Source: Candidatus Hodarchaeum mangrovi
GTDB lineage: Archaea > Asgardarchaeota > Heimdallarchaeia > Hodarchaeales > Hodarchaeaceae
Assembly: GCA_016839515.1 (NCBI GenBank)
Contig: JAEOUE010000275.1
Location: 1-36,333, forward strand
Length of the DNA: 36,333 nt
Direction of reading: 5' to 3'
Every line of letters starts with the position of its first letter. The first letter of the stretch is position 1. Shown piece by piece: positions 1 through 8,500 of this stretch. The notes under the pieces are model-generated. The model had not been told where the DNA came from and did no database searches. It worked only from the letters and a program-made list of their open reading frames with translations. The translations under genes and the position numbers were made by a program.

Positions 1-54
1 TAACCGTTTCCAAGAATCTTCAATTGCTAGAGTACGCTGCTTCGTTGCGCCTTC
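1..54 (-). pseudogene. Continuation of tex beyond the in-frame TGA
   Basis: The 18 codons between the TGA and the window edge are open in the same frame as the Tex fragment and read EGATKQRTLAIEDSWKRL. The end of this matches the Tex family pattern of an acidic helix with AI-D-YKRL. No frameshift is needed, so a single substitution to TGA explains the break. Confidence 0.6.
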
Positions 55-915
55 TCATATCTCCTGCGGAGGACTGATCATTTCTACAATATTCGATATT
101 ATCATTGAATCAGGAAAATTTATTTTAAAGGATAAAATACCTTCACGATCCCCCCTAATCATTGCTAGTAATCTGTGAGGTGGAGTTAGTAAAACATTCT
201 CTTCATAAGCAAAATATTGTTCGTATTTTTTCCCTTCAATCACTTTTGGAGAATTGGGATCCTCTTCCACTTCTAATTGATAAAGGATGGATTGTTGCGT
301 TTTAAAAGAAGCTATAGGATAAAATTTCTCTTTAATTAAATCTCGAATTTCAATTGATAAAGAGAGATCTTCAGCTATAATATCACGAGCACCTGAAAGA
401 CATGTTTCTATACTTTCTAATTTATTTTCTACATTCACAAAATCTTTTGCTATACTCTCTAAGGTATATCCTTCTAAACCTTTTTGATATTGAATTTTGT
501 CAGCCAATGGCTCCAATCCAAACTCACGTGCTATTTGGCCTCTAGTCTTTTTTTTCTGTTTATATGGTTTATAGATCTCATTCAATTCACCCATTGACTC
601 TGCTGAATCTATACTTTTTTCTAATCCCTCCGTTAATTTTCCTTGAGACCTTATATTCTCAATTATTCGTTGTTTTTCATGCTCTAGCAAATTTTTTTCT
701 TTATAAATCTGATCTATTGATCTTATTTGAACTTCATCAAGAGAATTTGTCATCTCTTTGCGGTAACGAGCAATAAAGGGTACAGTATTTCCCTCTTCGA
801 GTAAAACTAAGGTATTTTCTACTTGATTAATAGTGATTTTAAGGTCAAAGGCAATTGAATTGATAATTTCTAATTTTATCTCATCTGAATTCGGAAAAAC
901 AGCCATAAGATCCAT
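55..915 (-). CDS. tex: Tex-like RNA-binding protein, N-terminal part (interrupted)
   Basis: This is the N-terminal region of a Tex/YhgF-type protein, a nucleic-acid-binding factor linked to transcription and RNA metabolism. The visible family signature is the stretch containing NTVPFIARYRKEMT near residue 45, followed by a long helical region with EIYKPYKQKKKTRGQIARE, as in the Tex helix-hairpin-helix N-terminal module. The frame ends at a TGA (55-57) after 286 residues, whereas Tex proteins are usually over 700. The RuvC-like, HhH and S1 domains would lie outside the window. The same frame stays open beyond the TGA to base 1 and encodes AIEDSWKRL, which resembles the conserved Tex sequence that follows at this point. 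The start may be ATG at 915 or the ATG three codons in (906). A nonsense mutation, an assembly error or a real truncated product are all possible. Confidence 0.85.
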   Translation of the reverse strand: MDLMAVFPNSDEIKLEIINSIAFDLKITINQVENTLVLLEEGNTVPFIARYRKEMTNSLDEVQIRSIDQIYKEKNLLEHEKQRIIENIRSQGKLTEGLEKSIDSAESMGELNEIYKPYKQKKKTRGQIAREFGLEPLADKIQYQKGLEGYTLESIAKDFVNVENKLESIETCLSGARDIIAEDLSLSIEIRDLIKEKFYPIASFKTQQSILYQLEVEEDPNSPKVIEGKKYEQYFAYEENVLLTPPHRLLAMIRGDREGILSFKINFPDSMIISNIVEMISPPQEI

Positions 916-1090
916 CCACTTTTGATTATTAATTGAAAAAGAGCTTTTGAATCGTAATACAAGTTATAAATATTGTCTAAATAAAAACAAAATATATACG
1001 AGACGAAAGTCTAAAGCTATAAAGTATTTGAAGGATTTATCAGAGATTTTAAATCCTATTTGTTTTGAAGAAACATAATATAATTAACTC

Positions 1091-1099
1091 ATATAAATT
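1091..1099 (+). promoter_or_regulatory. TATA-box-like promoter element of the Mo-hydroxylase block
   Basis: ATATAAATT lies 25-33 bases before the ATG at 1124. That is the distance expected for an archaeal TATA box driving a leaderless or nearly leaderless transcript, and no clear Shine-Dalgarno sequence precedes this ATG. It is the best promoter candidate for the first molybdenum block. Confidence 0.45.
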
Positions 1100-1123
1100 A
1101 ATTATTTAGATGGTTCTTTTGAT

Positions 1124-1759
1124 ATGATAATTGGTTTAATTCTTGCTGCTGGAGAATCATTACGATTCAAACAGAATAAACTTTTTGCTGAAATTAAACC
1201 TCCAAAAAGAGTGATTGATTACCTGATAGACCATTCCAATAGATCTAATTTAGATAATATTGTATTTGTTTTAGGGTATTCGCCTGAACTGATAATCAAT
1301 GAGATAAAAAACTTTAAATCCCCAAAAATTAACTTTATAATAAATAATGAATATAAAAAAGGAGGAATGACATCCTCGATTAAAACAGGATTTAAATTCA
1401 TAATAAATAATTATAGCGATGTAGATGCCGTTCTAATCACTCCTGCTGATATCCCTTTTATAACCCCTAATATCTGGAACAAAATAATCAAAATTTTTTA
1501 CCTAAATAATCAACAAACTAAAATTATAATTCCAACATATATGGGGAAGAAAGGACATCCTATTTTGCTTTCGAAAGAACTTTTTTCTTCGGTTCAAAGT
1601 CTATCTGAAAAATCTCATGGCTTAAAAGCCATTATCTCAAGATATTGGGAAGAAATCCTATTTTTGGAAATGTCTCATCCAGGAATTCTTTTTGATATTG
1701 ACTATCCAAAAGATTTGGAACTAGTAAAACACAATGTACATAAATTTGTCGACTCTTAA
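1124..1759 (+). CDS. mocA: MocA-like molybdenum cofactor nucleotidyltransferase
   Basis: This protein probably transfers CMP from CTP to molybdopterin to give the MCD cofactor used by xanthine-dehydrogenase-type enzymes. The alternative is GTP use, as in MobA. At 211 residues it has the usual family length. The N-terminus has the nucleotide-binding signature IIGLILAAGESLRF followed by a conserved lysine (NKLF). The metal/substrate motif is LITPADIPFITP near residue 105. GKKGHPILL and a C-terminal DIDYPKDLELV are typical of the MocA/MobA family. It opens the block of Mo-hydroxylase genes, which supports the MocA assignment. The ATG at 1124 is preceded by a TATA-like box and has no obvious Shine-Dalgarno. 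Confidence 0.85.
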   Translation: MIIGLILAAGESLRFKQNKLFAEIKPPKRVIDYLIDHSNRSNLDNIVFVLGYSPELIINEIKNFKSPKINFIINNEYKKGGMTSSIKTGFKFIINNYSDVDAVLITPADIPFITPNIWNKIIKIFYLNNQQTKIIIPTYMGKKGHPILLSKELFSSVQSLSEKSHGLKAIISRYWEEILFLEMSHPGILFDIDYPKDLELVKHNVHKFVDS

Positions 1760-1828
1760 TATGCATAAAATCTCCATTTCCCTTCAGAAGGATTTTCAAT
1801 AATGATATTTAGTTATGGAAACCGCCTT

Positions 1829-1838
1829 AATATAAAAA
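1829..1838 (+). promoter_or_regulatory. TATA-like element upstream of the MoaD-like gene
   Basis: AATATAAAAA occurs in the 132-base gap before the MoaD-like gene, about 55-60 bases upstream of its ATG. This suggests the structural genes can be transcribed separately from the mocA-like gene. The call rests on motif and position only. Confidence 0.3.
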
Positions 1839-1891
1839 GGGGTTGGAAGGAAAATAAACTTTATTTGGGATAAATAACTTCGACTGATAGC

Positions 1892-2134
1892 ATGATTACA
1901 ATAGTTATAGAATTAGTTGCTACCTTAAGAAATCCGTTTCCTTCGAAAAAAAGAGTAAATACTGTCGAAATAGCTGATCAACTTGATCTTAGGCAATTAA
2001 TAGAGTTCATTGGATTTCAAAAAGAAGATATTGAACATATGGTTGCTATTGTAAACGGTGTTCGGGTACTGAATGACTATATTCTCAAAGATGGTGATCA
2101 TGTTTTCCTAACTCTCCCTATTGGCGGAGGATAA
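1892..2134 (+). CDS. MoaD/ThiS-family sulfur carrier protein
   Basis: This small beta-grasp protein (80 residues) ends in GGG after LTLPIGG, the C-terminal di-glycine that is adenylated and thiocarboxylated in MoaD and ThiS. The preceding VNG and LKDGDHVFL segments are the usual final strands of the fold. It probably donates sulfur for molybdopterin synthesis or cofactor sulfuration for the adjacent enzyme. It lies 6 bases upstream of the FAD-subunit gene, in an evident operon. A role in tRNA thiolation (archaeal SAMP/Urm1-like) cannot be excluded, but the context argues for molybdenum cofactor. Confidence 0.8.
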   Translation: MITIVIELVATLRNPFPSKKRVNTVEIADQLDLRQLIEFIGFQKEDIEHMVAIVNGVRVLNDYILKDGDHVFLTLPIGGG

Positions 2135-2140
2135 CTAAAA

Positions 2141-2974
2141 ATGTCTAAAATTACAAAATGGATCTATCCAACTACAATAGATGAAGCACTAATCCTCCTA
2201 TCTGAGAATGATACAGAAATAATTGCAGGAGGAACACATATTGCAACACAGAAACATAAATCTCCAATTAAAATGGTTGATATTACCAGAATTCCGCTAA
2301 ATTATATTAAAAAAGAGAAAAATTCTCTTAGAATTGGAAGTACGACCACTATCACTGAAATAATTGAATCTCCACTCTGTCTAGAAGTTGGTAAAGGAAT
2401 ACTAACAAAAGCTTGTCAATTAATTGCTGATACCCCTCTAAGAAATAAAATCACTCTTGGAGGAAATATTGCTAGAAAAATACCATGGGTAGGACTTCCA
2501 GTTGTACTCCTTGTTTTAGATGCGGAAATAATGGTTATTGAAAAAGGAAAAGAGGAGAAAAGGATATCTGCAAGAAACTTTTTTGAAATGAAAAAACTTC
2601 AAAGAGGTAAATTGATAAAAGAAGTAATTTTCCCTATAAATTCAGCTTTATTTACTCGTTATGAAAAATTTTGTTTAACGAAAGCTGATTACGCATGGCT
2701 TACCCTTGCATTCTCATCAAATATTGAACTAGGGATTATTAAAGATGTAAAATTTGCAGTGTCAAGGATCACTAATATTCAACGTATAACTTCAGTTGAA
2801 GAAGCACTAATAGGTAAAAAAGTAAATACAATAGATACGCAGCAACTTATTAACTTATTAAGGGCAAATTTATCGATTGTAGCAGATTTTCGTTCCTCAA
2901 AAGAATATCGTACAACAATTTTGGAAGTATTTCTAAAACGATTCATTAATGAAATGAAGGAGGAAACTACTTGA
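2141..2974 (+). CDS. Molybdenum hydroxylase, FAD-binding subunit (system 1)
   Basis: This is the medium, flavin-binding subunit of a xanthine dehydrogenase/CO-dehydrogenase-type enzyme. It passes electrons from the iron-sulfur subunit to an acceptor. The FAD contacts are visible as IIAGGTHIATQ near residue 29 and as ITLGGNIARKIPW near residue 107. The C-terminal part has the CO-dehydrogenase flavoprotein C-terminal domain (SSKEYRTTILEVFLKRFI). At 277 residues it is a normal length. Its TGA stop overlaps the TTG start of the 2Fe-2S subunit, indicating translational coupling. The second FAD motif is less canonical than in the system-2 paralogue at 7632-8498, which has GTIIGNICRASPAADS there. 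Confidence 0.88.
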   Translation: MSKITKWIYPTTIDEALILLSENDTEIIAGGTHIATQKHKSPIKMVDITRIPLNYIKKEKNSLRIGSTTTITEIIESPLCLEVGKGILTKACQLIADTPLRNKITLGGNIARKIPWVGLPVVLLVLDAEIMVIEKGKEEKRISARNFFEMKKLQRGKLIKEVIFPINSALFTRYEKFCLTKADYAWLTLAFSSNIELGIIKDVKFAVSRITNIQRITSVEEALIGKKVNTIDTQQLINLLRANLSIVADFRSSKEYRTTILEVFLKRFINEMKEETT

Positions 2975-3447
2975 AACATCAAATAAATGTAACAATTAAT
3001 GGAGAGAGGAAAACACTCCAAATTTACCTCTCCGAAACTTTACTTGATGTACTCAGAAGGGAAGGATATAAAGGTGTAAAATTTGGTTGTAATGAAGGGA
3101 CATGTGGTGCATGTACTGTTATACTCAACGGGAGAGCAGTAAAATCTTGTATTATTCTGGCTGCACAAGCTCATGAAGGGAAAATTATAACCATTGAAGG
3201 AATTGGAACACGAGAAAAACCACACCCTGTTCAAATAACATTTGTTGAGGAGAATGTGGTTCAATGTGGCTATTGTATCCCTGGAATGATACTTTCTGCA
3301 AAAGCCTTACTTGATAAAAACCCAAATCCGACCCGAGATGAAATTAAATCTGCTCTTGATGGTAATTTATGTCGATGCACTGGGTATCGTGGACAAATTG
3401 AAGCAGTTTTAAAAGCAGCTGAAATAATTCGTGGTGAAAAGAAATGA
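2971..3447 (+). CDS. Molybdenum hydroxylase, 2Fe-2S subunit (system 1)
   Basis: This is the small iron-sulfur subunit of a molybdenum hydroxylase (158 residues, normal size). The N-terminal plant-type ferredoxin domain has GCNEGTCGACTVILNG with a following Cys (KSC). The C-terminal helical domain carries the second cluster ligands CGYCIPGM and CRCTGY. All eight cysteines are present, so both [2Fe-2S] clusters should form. It starts at TTG (2971), overlapping the upstream stop, and its own TGA overlaps the ATG of the large subunit (ATGA), so the three subunits are tightly coupled. Confidence 0.92.
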   Translation: MKHQINVTINGERKTLQIYLSETLLDVLRREGYKGVKFGCNEGTCGACTVILNGRAVKSCIILAAQAHEGKIITIEGIGTREKPHPVQITFVEENVVQCGYCIPGMILSAKALLDKNPNPTRDEIKSALDGNLCRCTGYRGQIEAVLKAAEIIRGEKK

Positions 3448-5774
3448 CTCGGCAATTTAAAGTTGTAACAAAAAGTATTCCAAAGATTGATGCTCTTAGT
3501 TTAGCCTTGGGTAAACCCTTATACACCGATGATCAAGACTTCCGAAACTTAGTCCATGTCAGGTGTTTATATAGTCCTCATGCGCATGCACGGATTTTAT
3601 CAATAGATACAAGTGAAGCAGAAAAATTACCTGGAGTATTTGACATATTAACCTACAAAAATGCTTCTCAAGTCCTTCATACGACTGCTGGACAAGGATA
3701 TCCCGAACCTTCAGTATATGATACTCGAATATTCAATAAAAAGGTGAAATATGTCGGTGATAGGGTTGCAGCTGTAGCAGCGGAAACAAATAAGATTGCT
3801 GAAAAAGCTGTTTCCCTTATTAATGTCAAGTATGAAGTTTTAGAGCCAATATTTAATTGGGATGAATCCTATGAAAATAAGATTGTAATCCATGATGAAG
3901 GGGAAGCAATGTATATTATTCCAGTTGAATATAATGCAAGTAAAAACCTTGTAGCCTCATTAGATGTCGAATGCGGTGATATAGAAAAAGGATTTGCAGA
4001 AGCAGATCACATTATTGAACGAATTACACGAAATCATTATGGTCAACATTGCCCACTTGAACCACATATTTCTATTGCATATTTAGATGAGTATGACAGA
4101 TTAACAATCAGAACTGCCACTCAAGTACCGTTCCATGCAAGAAGGATTATCTCTTCTGTTTTAAAAATTCCTTTAAAACGCGTCCGAGTGATTAAACCTA
4201 GGATTGGTGGTGGATTCGGAACAAAACAAGAAGTGATAACTGAACTAATTACTGGAGCTTTTGCTCTTAGATTGAAACGACCAGTCAAATTTGAAATGAC
4301 ACGTGAAGAAGAGTTTGTTTCTGCTCGAACACGACATCCCATGACTATAAAGTTTAAGGCTGGTGTAAAAAATAACGGTACTATTACTGCGATGGATATG
4401 CAAGTCGTAAGTAATACAGGTGCTTATGGATCTCATGGTTTAACTGTAATGAGCAATACTGGTAGTAAATCTCTTCCCCTCTATCATTGCAATAATATCC
4501 GATTTGTTGGAAATACGGTCTATACAAATTTACCAGTAGCAGGTGCTTATCGAGGATATGGAGGAACTCAGTCAGCATTCGCAATGGAAATAATGATGGA
4601 TGAATTAGCCCACTGTATAAAGATGGATCCAGCAAAATTCCGTCTGATGAATCATATTAAGGAGGGAGAAACATCTCCTATCTTTAAAGCTCTTGGAGAA
4701 GGAACTGAAGGGCACGAACAAATTATGGAATCTGTTGGTTTAACAGAATGCATTGAAAAGGGAGCCGAATGGATTAATTGGTGGAATCGCGAAGAAATAA
4801 AAAAGAAACATAGTACAAATACTAAAAAGCGGGGTTTTGGGATGGTAACTCTAATGCAAGGATCATCTATTCCATATATTGATATGGCTGGAAGCTATGC
4901 AAAACTAAATGATGATGGATCCTTCAATCTTTTTGTAGGAGCAACTGATATTGGGACTGGGAGTGATACAATTCTTTCACAAATATTTGCTGAAGAATTA
5001 TCAATAGATATATCAGATGTCATTATTTTGTCTTCAGATACTGATATAACACCATTTGACAAAGGAGCATATGCAAGTAGTACTACTTACCTTTCTGGCC
5101 AAGCAGTTCTTAACTTAGCTAAGAAAATAAAAGCTCAAATATTGGAATATGCTGAAAAACTCCTAAATCTTCCTCGGGAAGAATTATACTTAGATAATAG
5201 GCAAGTTAAGCATAAAAATACTAATGTATCAATTTCCCTAGCTGAAATTGGTACAAAATCGTTCTATTCATCAAACCAGCGACAAATTGGAGCTGTAGCT
5301 TCTGAATTGTCTAAAAAATCTCCACCGCCCTTTGCTGCACATTTTGCTGAGATCGATGTTGATATAGAGACTGGTCAGGTCAAAGTGATACGTTACGTTG
5401 TAGGAGTGGACGCTGGAACTCCAATTAACCCCAAATTGGTTATTGGGCAGACAGAAGGTGCCCTAGTAAATGGTCTTAGTTATGCTCTTTATGAACAGTA
5501 TATCTTTAATGAAAAAGGAAAAATGCTTAATCCATCATTTGGAAATTATAAAATTTTGTCTCCAATTGATTTACCAGAAATAAAAACCATTATTATACAA
5601 ACTTATGAACCTTCTGGACCTTTTGGCGCAAAATCCGTTGCTGAAGTTAATATAAACGGACCATTACCCTGCATCTCGAACGCTATTTATGATGCCATTG
5701 GAATACGAATTACTGAATCACCTTACACACCAGATAGAGTACTAACGGAAATTAAACGTCAAAAGGTGTCTTAG
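3444..5774 (+). CDS. Molybdenum hydroxylase, Mo-cofactor large subunit (system 1)
   Basis: This is the catalytic subunit (776 residues) of a xanthine-dehydrogenase-family enzyme that hydroxylates its substrate at a Mo-molybdopterin centre. Visible family motifs are GGGFGTKQE near residue 253, AGAYRGYGGTQSAFAMEIMM near 366, and the C-terminal GAKSVAE with the expected active-site Glu at about 734. The CO-dehydrogenase loop with the Cu-binding cysteine (AYRCSFR) is absent, so this is not a form I CO dehydrogenase. The substrate (aldehyde, purine, aromatic or other) cannot be read from sequence alone. It ends in TAG and is followed after 4 bases by the histidine kinase, probably in the same transcript. 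Confidence 0.9.
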   Translation: MTRQFKVVTKSIPKIDALSLALGKPLYTDDQDFRNLVHVRCLYSPHAHARILSIDTSEAEKLPGVFDILTYKNASQVLHTTAGQGYPEPSVYDTRIFNKKVKYVGDRVAAVAAETNKIAEKAVSLINVKYEVLEPIFNWDESYENKIVIHDEGEAMYIIPVEYNASKNLVASLDVECGDIEKGFAEADHIIERITRNHYGQHCPLEPHISIAYLDEYDRLTIRTATQVPFHARRIISSVLKIPLKRVRVIKPRIGGGFGTKQEVITELITGAFALRLKRPVKFEMTREEEFVSARTRHPMTIKFKAGVKNNGTITAMDMQVVSNTGAYGSHGLTVMSNTGSKSLPLYHCNNIRFVGNTVYTNLPVAGAYRGYGGTQSAFAMEIMMDELAHCIKMDPAKFRLMNHIKEGETSPIFKALGEGTEGHEQIMESVGLTECIEKGAEWINWWNREEIKKKHSTNTKKRGFGMVTLMQGSSIPYIDMAGSYAKLNDDGSFNLFVGATDIGTGSDTILSQIFAEELSIDISDVIILSSDTDITPFDKGAYASSTTYLSGQAVLNLAKKIKAQILEYAEKLLNLPREELYLDNRQVKHKNTNVSISLAEIGTKSFYSSNQRQIGAVASELSKKSPPPFAAHFAEIDVDIETGQVKVIRYVVGVDAGTPINPKLVIGQTEGALVNGLSYALYEQYIFNEKGKMLNPSFGNYKILSPIDLPEIKTIIIQTYEPSGPFGAKSVAEVNINGPLPCISNAIYDAIGIRITESPYTPDRVLTEIKRQKVS

Positions 5775-5778
5775 ATTA

Positions 5779-7608
5779 ATGATTCTGACCTTGGAATTTA
5801 ATATTTATGCACTTTTGATGGGTGCAGTTTCACTCCTCTCTATTTATTTGCTAATTTATACCCTTCTCTTCCGCCAACGAACGCAATTGAATATTGTTTT
5901 TGCGTTAATGATATCAAGTTGTGTCATATGGTGTACTGGATATACACTAGATATTGCTGCAATAGATTTTGACTTTATGCTTTTACTCATCAAATTTCAA
6001 TACATAGGTATAGCTACCTTACCACCATTGTTCCTAATTTTTGTTCTTATATTTACAAAACGAGAAAATCTTGCCTTAAAGCCCCTCTTATTATTAATTT
6101 TCCTTCCATCTTTAATTCACTATCTTCTCATGATTACAACAGGAGAACATAAGTTATTTTATAGCGAGATCCAGCTAAATACAGATCCACCATTTAATAA
6201 TCTCATGTTAACATATGGACCAGCCTTTTATAGTCATACTGTTTATTCGTATATCTTAATCATTTCAGGAATAATTCTCTTGATGTTATCATTTCTAAAA
6301 GAACGAAAAAATCCTATTAAAAATATCCTTTATGAAAAGCAGTTATTTATAATGGTTATTGGAAGCTTTCCTCCAATTTTAGGAAATATCATCAGGATAT
6401 CAGGCATATTCCCTCAACTTCAATTTTTTGATTTAACACCAATCGCGTTTAGTATTACTTTTGTCCTTTTTACATATGCCATTATTGAAACAGGATTCCT
6501 TGATATAGTTCCAATTGCTCGTCATAGAGTAGTAGACGAGATTTTAGATGGACTAATTATAACTGATTTACAAAAAAGAGTAGTTGACCTTAATGTTTCA
6601 GCAAATCGGATTTTTGGCTTAGATAGAAACGATTTAGCTAGCTTTTACGGTAGAAATGTCTTTGCTGCACTTAAAAATTATATTCCTGGAAAAAAATCGG
6701 TAGAAAAATTAATTGAATTGGAGGAGGGTGCTAATAAAATCATTTCAGGTATAATAAGTGAATATGCTTCTGAAATAGAACTACCAAAAAAGCATGGAAG
6801 AAGAACTACTGAATATTTCGAAATTAACCTTTCACCTCTTCGAAAAGAGGTTGGTTCATCTCTACTTGGTATTGTTCTGAATATTAGAAACATTACCGAT
6901 AGGAAAATTGCAGAGAATAATCTAAAAGATAGAAATAAAATGCATGAACTTGTTTTGAAATTACTTTCTCATGATCTTAGAGGCCATCTTTTTACCCTTC
7001 AAGGTTATGCTGAAATTGCTAAAGAAACTCAGAATATTGAGGAAATCAATGAAAGTTTTACAGCCATCGAGGCAAAGGGAAAGGCAATCTTAACTTTAAT
7101 TGATGAAGTTACTATTTATTTAAAATCTTTAAATCAATTAAAGACCCAACAATATGAAAAATATGATTTATTGGAAATTATTGCTGAGATAATTAAACAA
7201 ATCAAAACAGAGATTGAATCTAAAAACCTCTTAATAGAGTATTTATACCCTCCTAATTTAGAAATGAATATTTTAGCTAATTTAACCATAAAGAGTGCTA
7301 TTTGGAATCTTTTACAAAATGCAGTCAAGTATTCACCAGATAATGGGAAAATAAAAATCCTTTGTGAAGATCATCAAACTGAATGGAAGGTCATAATTGA
7401 GGATGCTGGTTCAGGAATTCCCAAAGAATTAAGGAATAAAGTTTTTGAACCATTTGCAGCATTTGGATCAAAAGCAGGAATAGGATTAGGTCTTACAATA
7501 GTTTGGGAAACTATTACAAATTTTTCTGGTCAAATATGGATCGAAGACGCTATTCCTAAAGGAACTAAATTTATTTTTACTCTACCTAAATATTTAGAAT
7601 CATATTAA
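5779..7608 (+). CDS. Membrane sensor histidine kinase (7TM-PAS-HisKA-HATPase)
   Basis: The 609-residue protein begins with seven hydrophobic segments (about residues 8-235) resembling the histidine-kinase N-terminal 7TM domain. A PAS domain follows (about 245-375; DEILDGLIITDLQKRVVDLN), then a HisKA helix pair with the phosphoacceptor in LLSHDLRGH (His398), and an HATPase domain with N box NLLQNAVKYSP, G1 box EDAGSGIP, F box FEPFAAF and G2 box GIGLGLTIV. All ATP-site boxes are intact. No response regulator is present nearby. It starts 4 bases after the large Mo subunit, with GGTG as a plausible ribosome site inside the end of that gene. The arrangement suggests it senses a signal linked to the hydroxylase substrate or redox state, but this is inference. 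Confidence 0.9.
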   Translation: MILTLEFNIYALLMGAVSLLSIYLLIYTLLFRQRTQLNIVFALMISSCVIWCTGYTLDIAAIDFDFMLLLIKFQYIGIATLPPLFLIFVLIFTKRENLALKPLLLLIFLPSLIHYLLMITTGEHKLFYSEIQLNTDPPFNNLMLTYGPAFYSHTVYSYILIISGIILLMLSFLKERKNPIKNILYEKQLFIMVIGSFPPILGNIIRISGIFPQLQFFDLTPIAFSITFVLFTYAIIETGFLDIVPIARHRVVDEILDGLIITDLQKRVVDLNVSANRIFGLDRNDLASFYGRNVFAALKNYIPGKKSVEKLIELEEGANKIISGIISEYASEIELPKKHGRRTTEYFEINLSPLRKEVGSSLLGIVLNIRNITDRKIAENNLKDRNKMHELVLKLLSHDLRGHLFTLQGYAEIAKETQNIEEINESFTAIEAKGKAILTLIDEVTIYLKSLNQLKTQQYEKYDLLEIIAEIIKQIKTEIESKNLLIEYLYPPNLEMNILANLTIKSAIWNLLQNAVKYSPDNGKIKILCEDHQTEWKVIIEDAGSGIPKELRNKVFEPFAAFGSKAGIGLGLTIVWETITNFSGQIWIEDAIPKGTKFIFTLPKYLESY

Positions 7609-7631
7609 CTCAATTACTATATAATAACCTT

Positions 7632-8498
7632 TTACGATCTAATTAACTTATCTAAAAACCTTCCCAGTAAAACACTTGTCATCGCTTGACGATATTCTTT
7701 ATTTGAACGAATATCAGTAATAGGAACACACTCAGTTTTGACTTTTGTTTTCGCTTCCATTATCAAATCAAAAGTAAGCTTTTCAGTCATAAGAAGCTTT
7801 TCTGTTTTTCTAGCTCGTATTATGGTCGGGGAAACCGCTCCTAAGCTAATACGAATGTCTTCAAGCCTTCTTTTTTCCTGATTAAACTGAGCTTCAATAG
7901 CTACAGAAACAACGACAATAGAAAGGGCGATTCTTTGTCGAATACTTGTATAATCCCCAATATAATTTGGTAGTTTAGGTATGATTAATTTAGTTACCAA
8001 AGCATTATTAGGTAACACAGTTTGACCAGGTCCAGTAATGAATTCTTCGATAGGAATAATTTTCTTGTTGTTAATGGTTTGAATCTGAATTTGAGCATCT
8101 CGAGCATAAAGAACAGGTAAACTATCAGCAGCAGGTGAAGCTCTACAAATATTGCCAATTATTGTCCCTAGATTTCTTATCTGAGGTGAACCAACATAAG
8201 CTACAGCTTTAACGAATGCTGGAAAATATTGCTTTATGATTAGACTTTCTAAAATTTGGGTATGAGTGGTTAAAGGTCCAATCTCGATGAATCCATCATT
8301 TTCGGTAATAAACTTTAATTCTTGAATTTGTGTAAGATTTAATAATCTTGGTGAAGCACCCCATTTTCCAAGCTTATTTCTTACCAATACTAAAACATCC
8401 GTACCCCCAGCTAATGGCTGAATTCCATCTTTAAACTTATTTTTTAGAGTTAATGCCTCCATTAAACTTTTAGGAGTTTCAATGTCGAGATTATACAC
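7632..8498 (-). CDS. Molybdenum hydroxylase, FAD-binding subunit (system 2)
   Basis: This is the flavin-binding subunit (288 residues) of a second xanthine-dehydrogenase-type enzyme. The FAD motifs are clear: PLAGGTDVLVLVRN near residue 30 and RNLGTIIGNICRASPAADS near residue 105. The C-terminal domain has the usual SNKEYRQAMTSVLLGRFL. The start is GTG at 8498, preceded by a strong GGAGG (8506-8510) that also spans the end of xdhC. It is the last gene of the four-gene minus-strand operon and converges on the histidine kinase, with 23 bases between the stop codons. Confidence 0.92.
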   Translation of the reverse strand: MYNLDIETPKSLMEALTLKNKFKDGIQPLAGGTDVLVLVRNKLGKWGASPRLLNLTQIQELKFITENDGFIEIGPLTTHTQILESLIIKQYFPAFVKAVAYVGSPQIRNLGTIIGNICRASPAADSLPVLYARDAQIQIQTINNKKIIPIEEFITGPGQTVLPNNALVTKLIIPKLPNYIGDYTSIRQRIALSIVVVSVAIEAQFNQEKRRLEDIRISLGAVSPTIIRARKTEKLLMTEKLTFDLIMEAKTKVKTECVPITDIRSNKEYRQAMTSVLLGRFLDKLIRS

Positions 8499-8500
8499 TT

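Noticed and set aside
55..57. TGA in the Tex gene as a selenocysteine codon
   Set aside because: The position is not a conserved cysteine in Tex, it lies in a variable linker, and TGA serves as a normal stop in several genes here, including the tightly overlapped 2974, 3447 and 9298 ends.
1784..1794. Short inverted repeat CCTTCAGAAGG as a terminator after mocA
   Set aside because: The single-base loop cannot form a stable hairpin and no T-run follows.
3444..5774. Aerobic CO dehydrogenase (coxL form I)
   Set aside because: The diagnostic Cu-binding cysteine loop AYRCSFR is absent from both large subunits; the loops read AYRGYG and AFRGFG.
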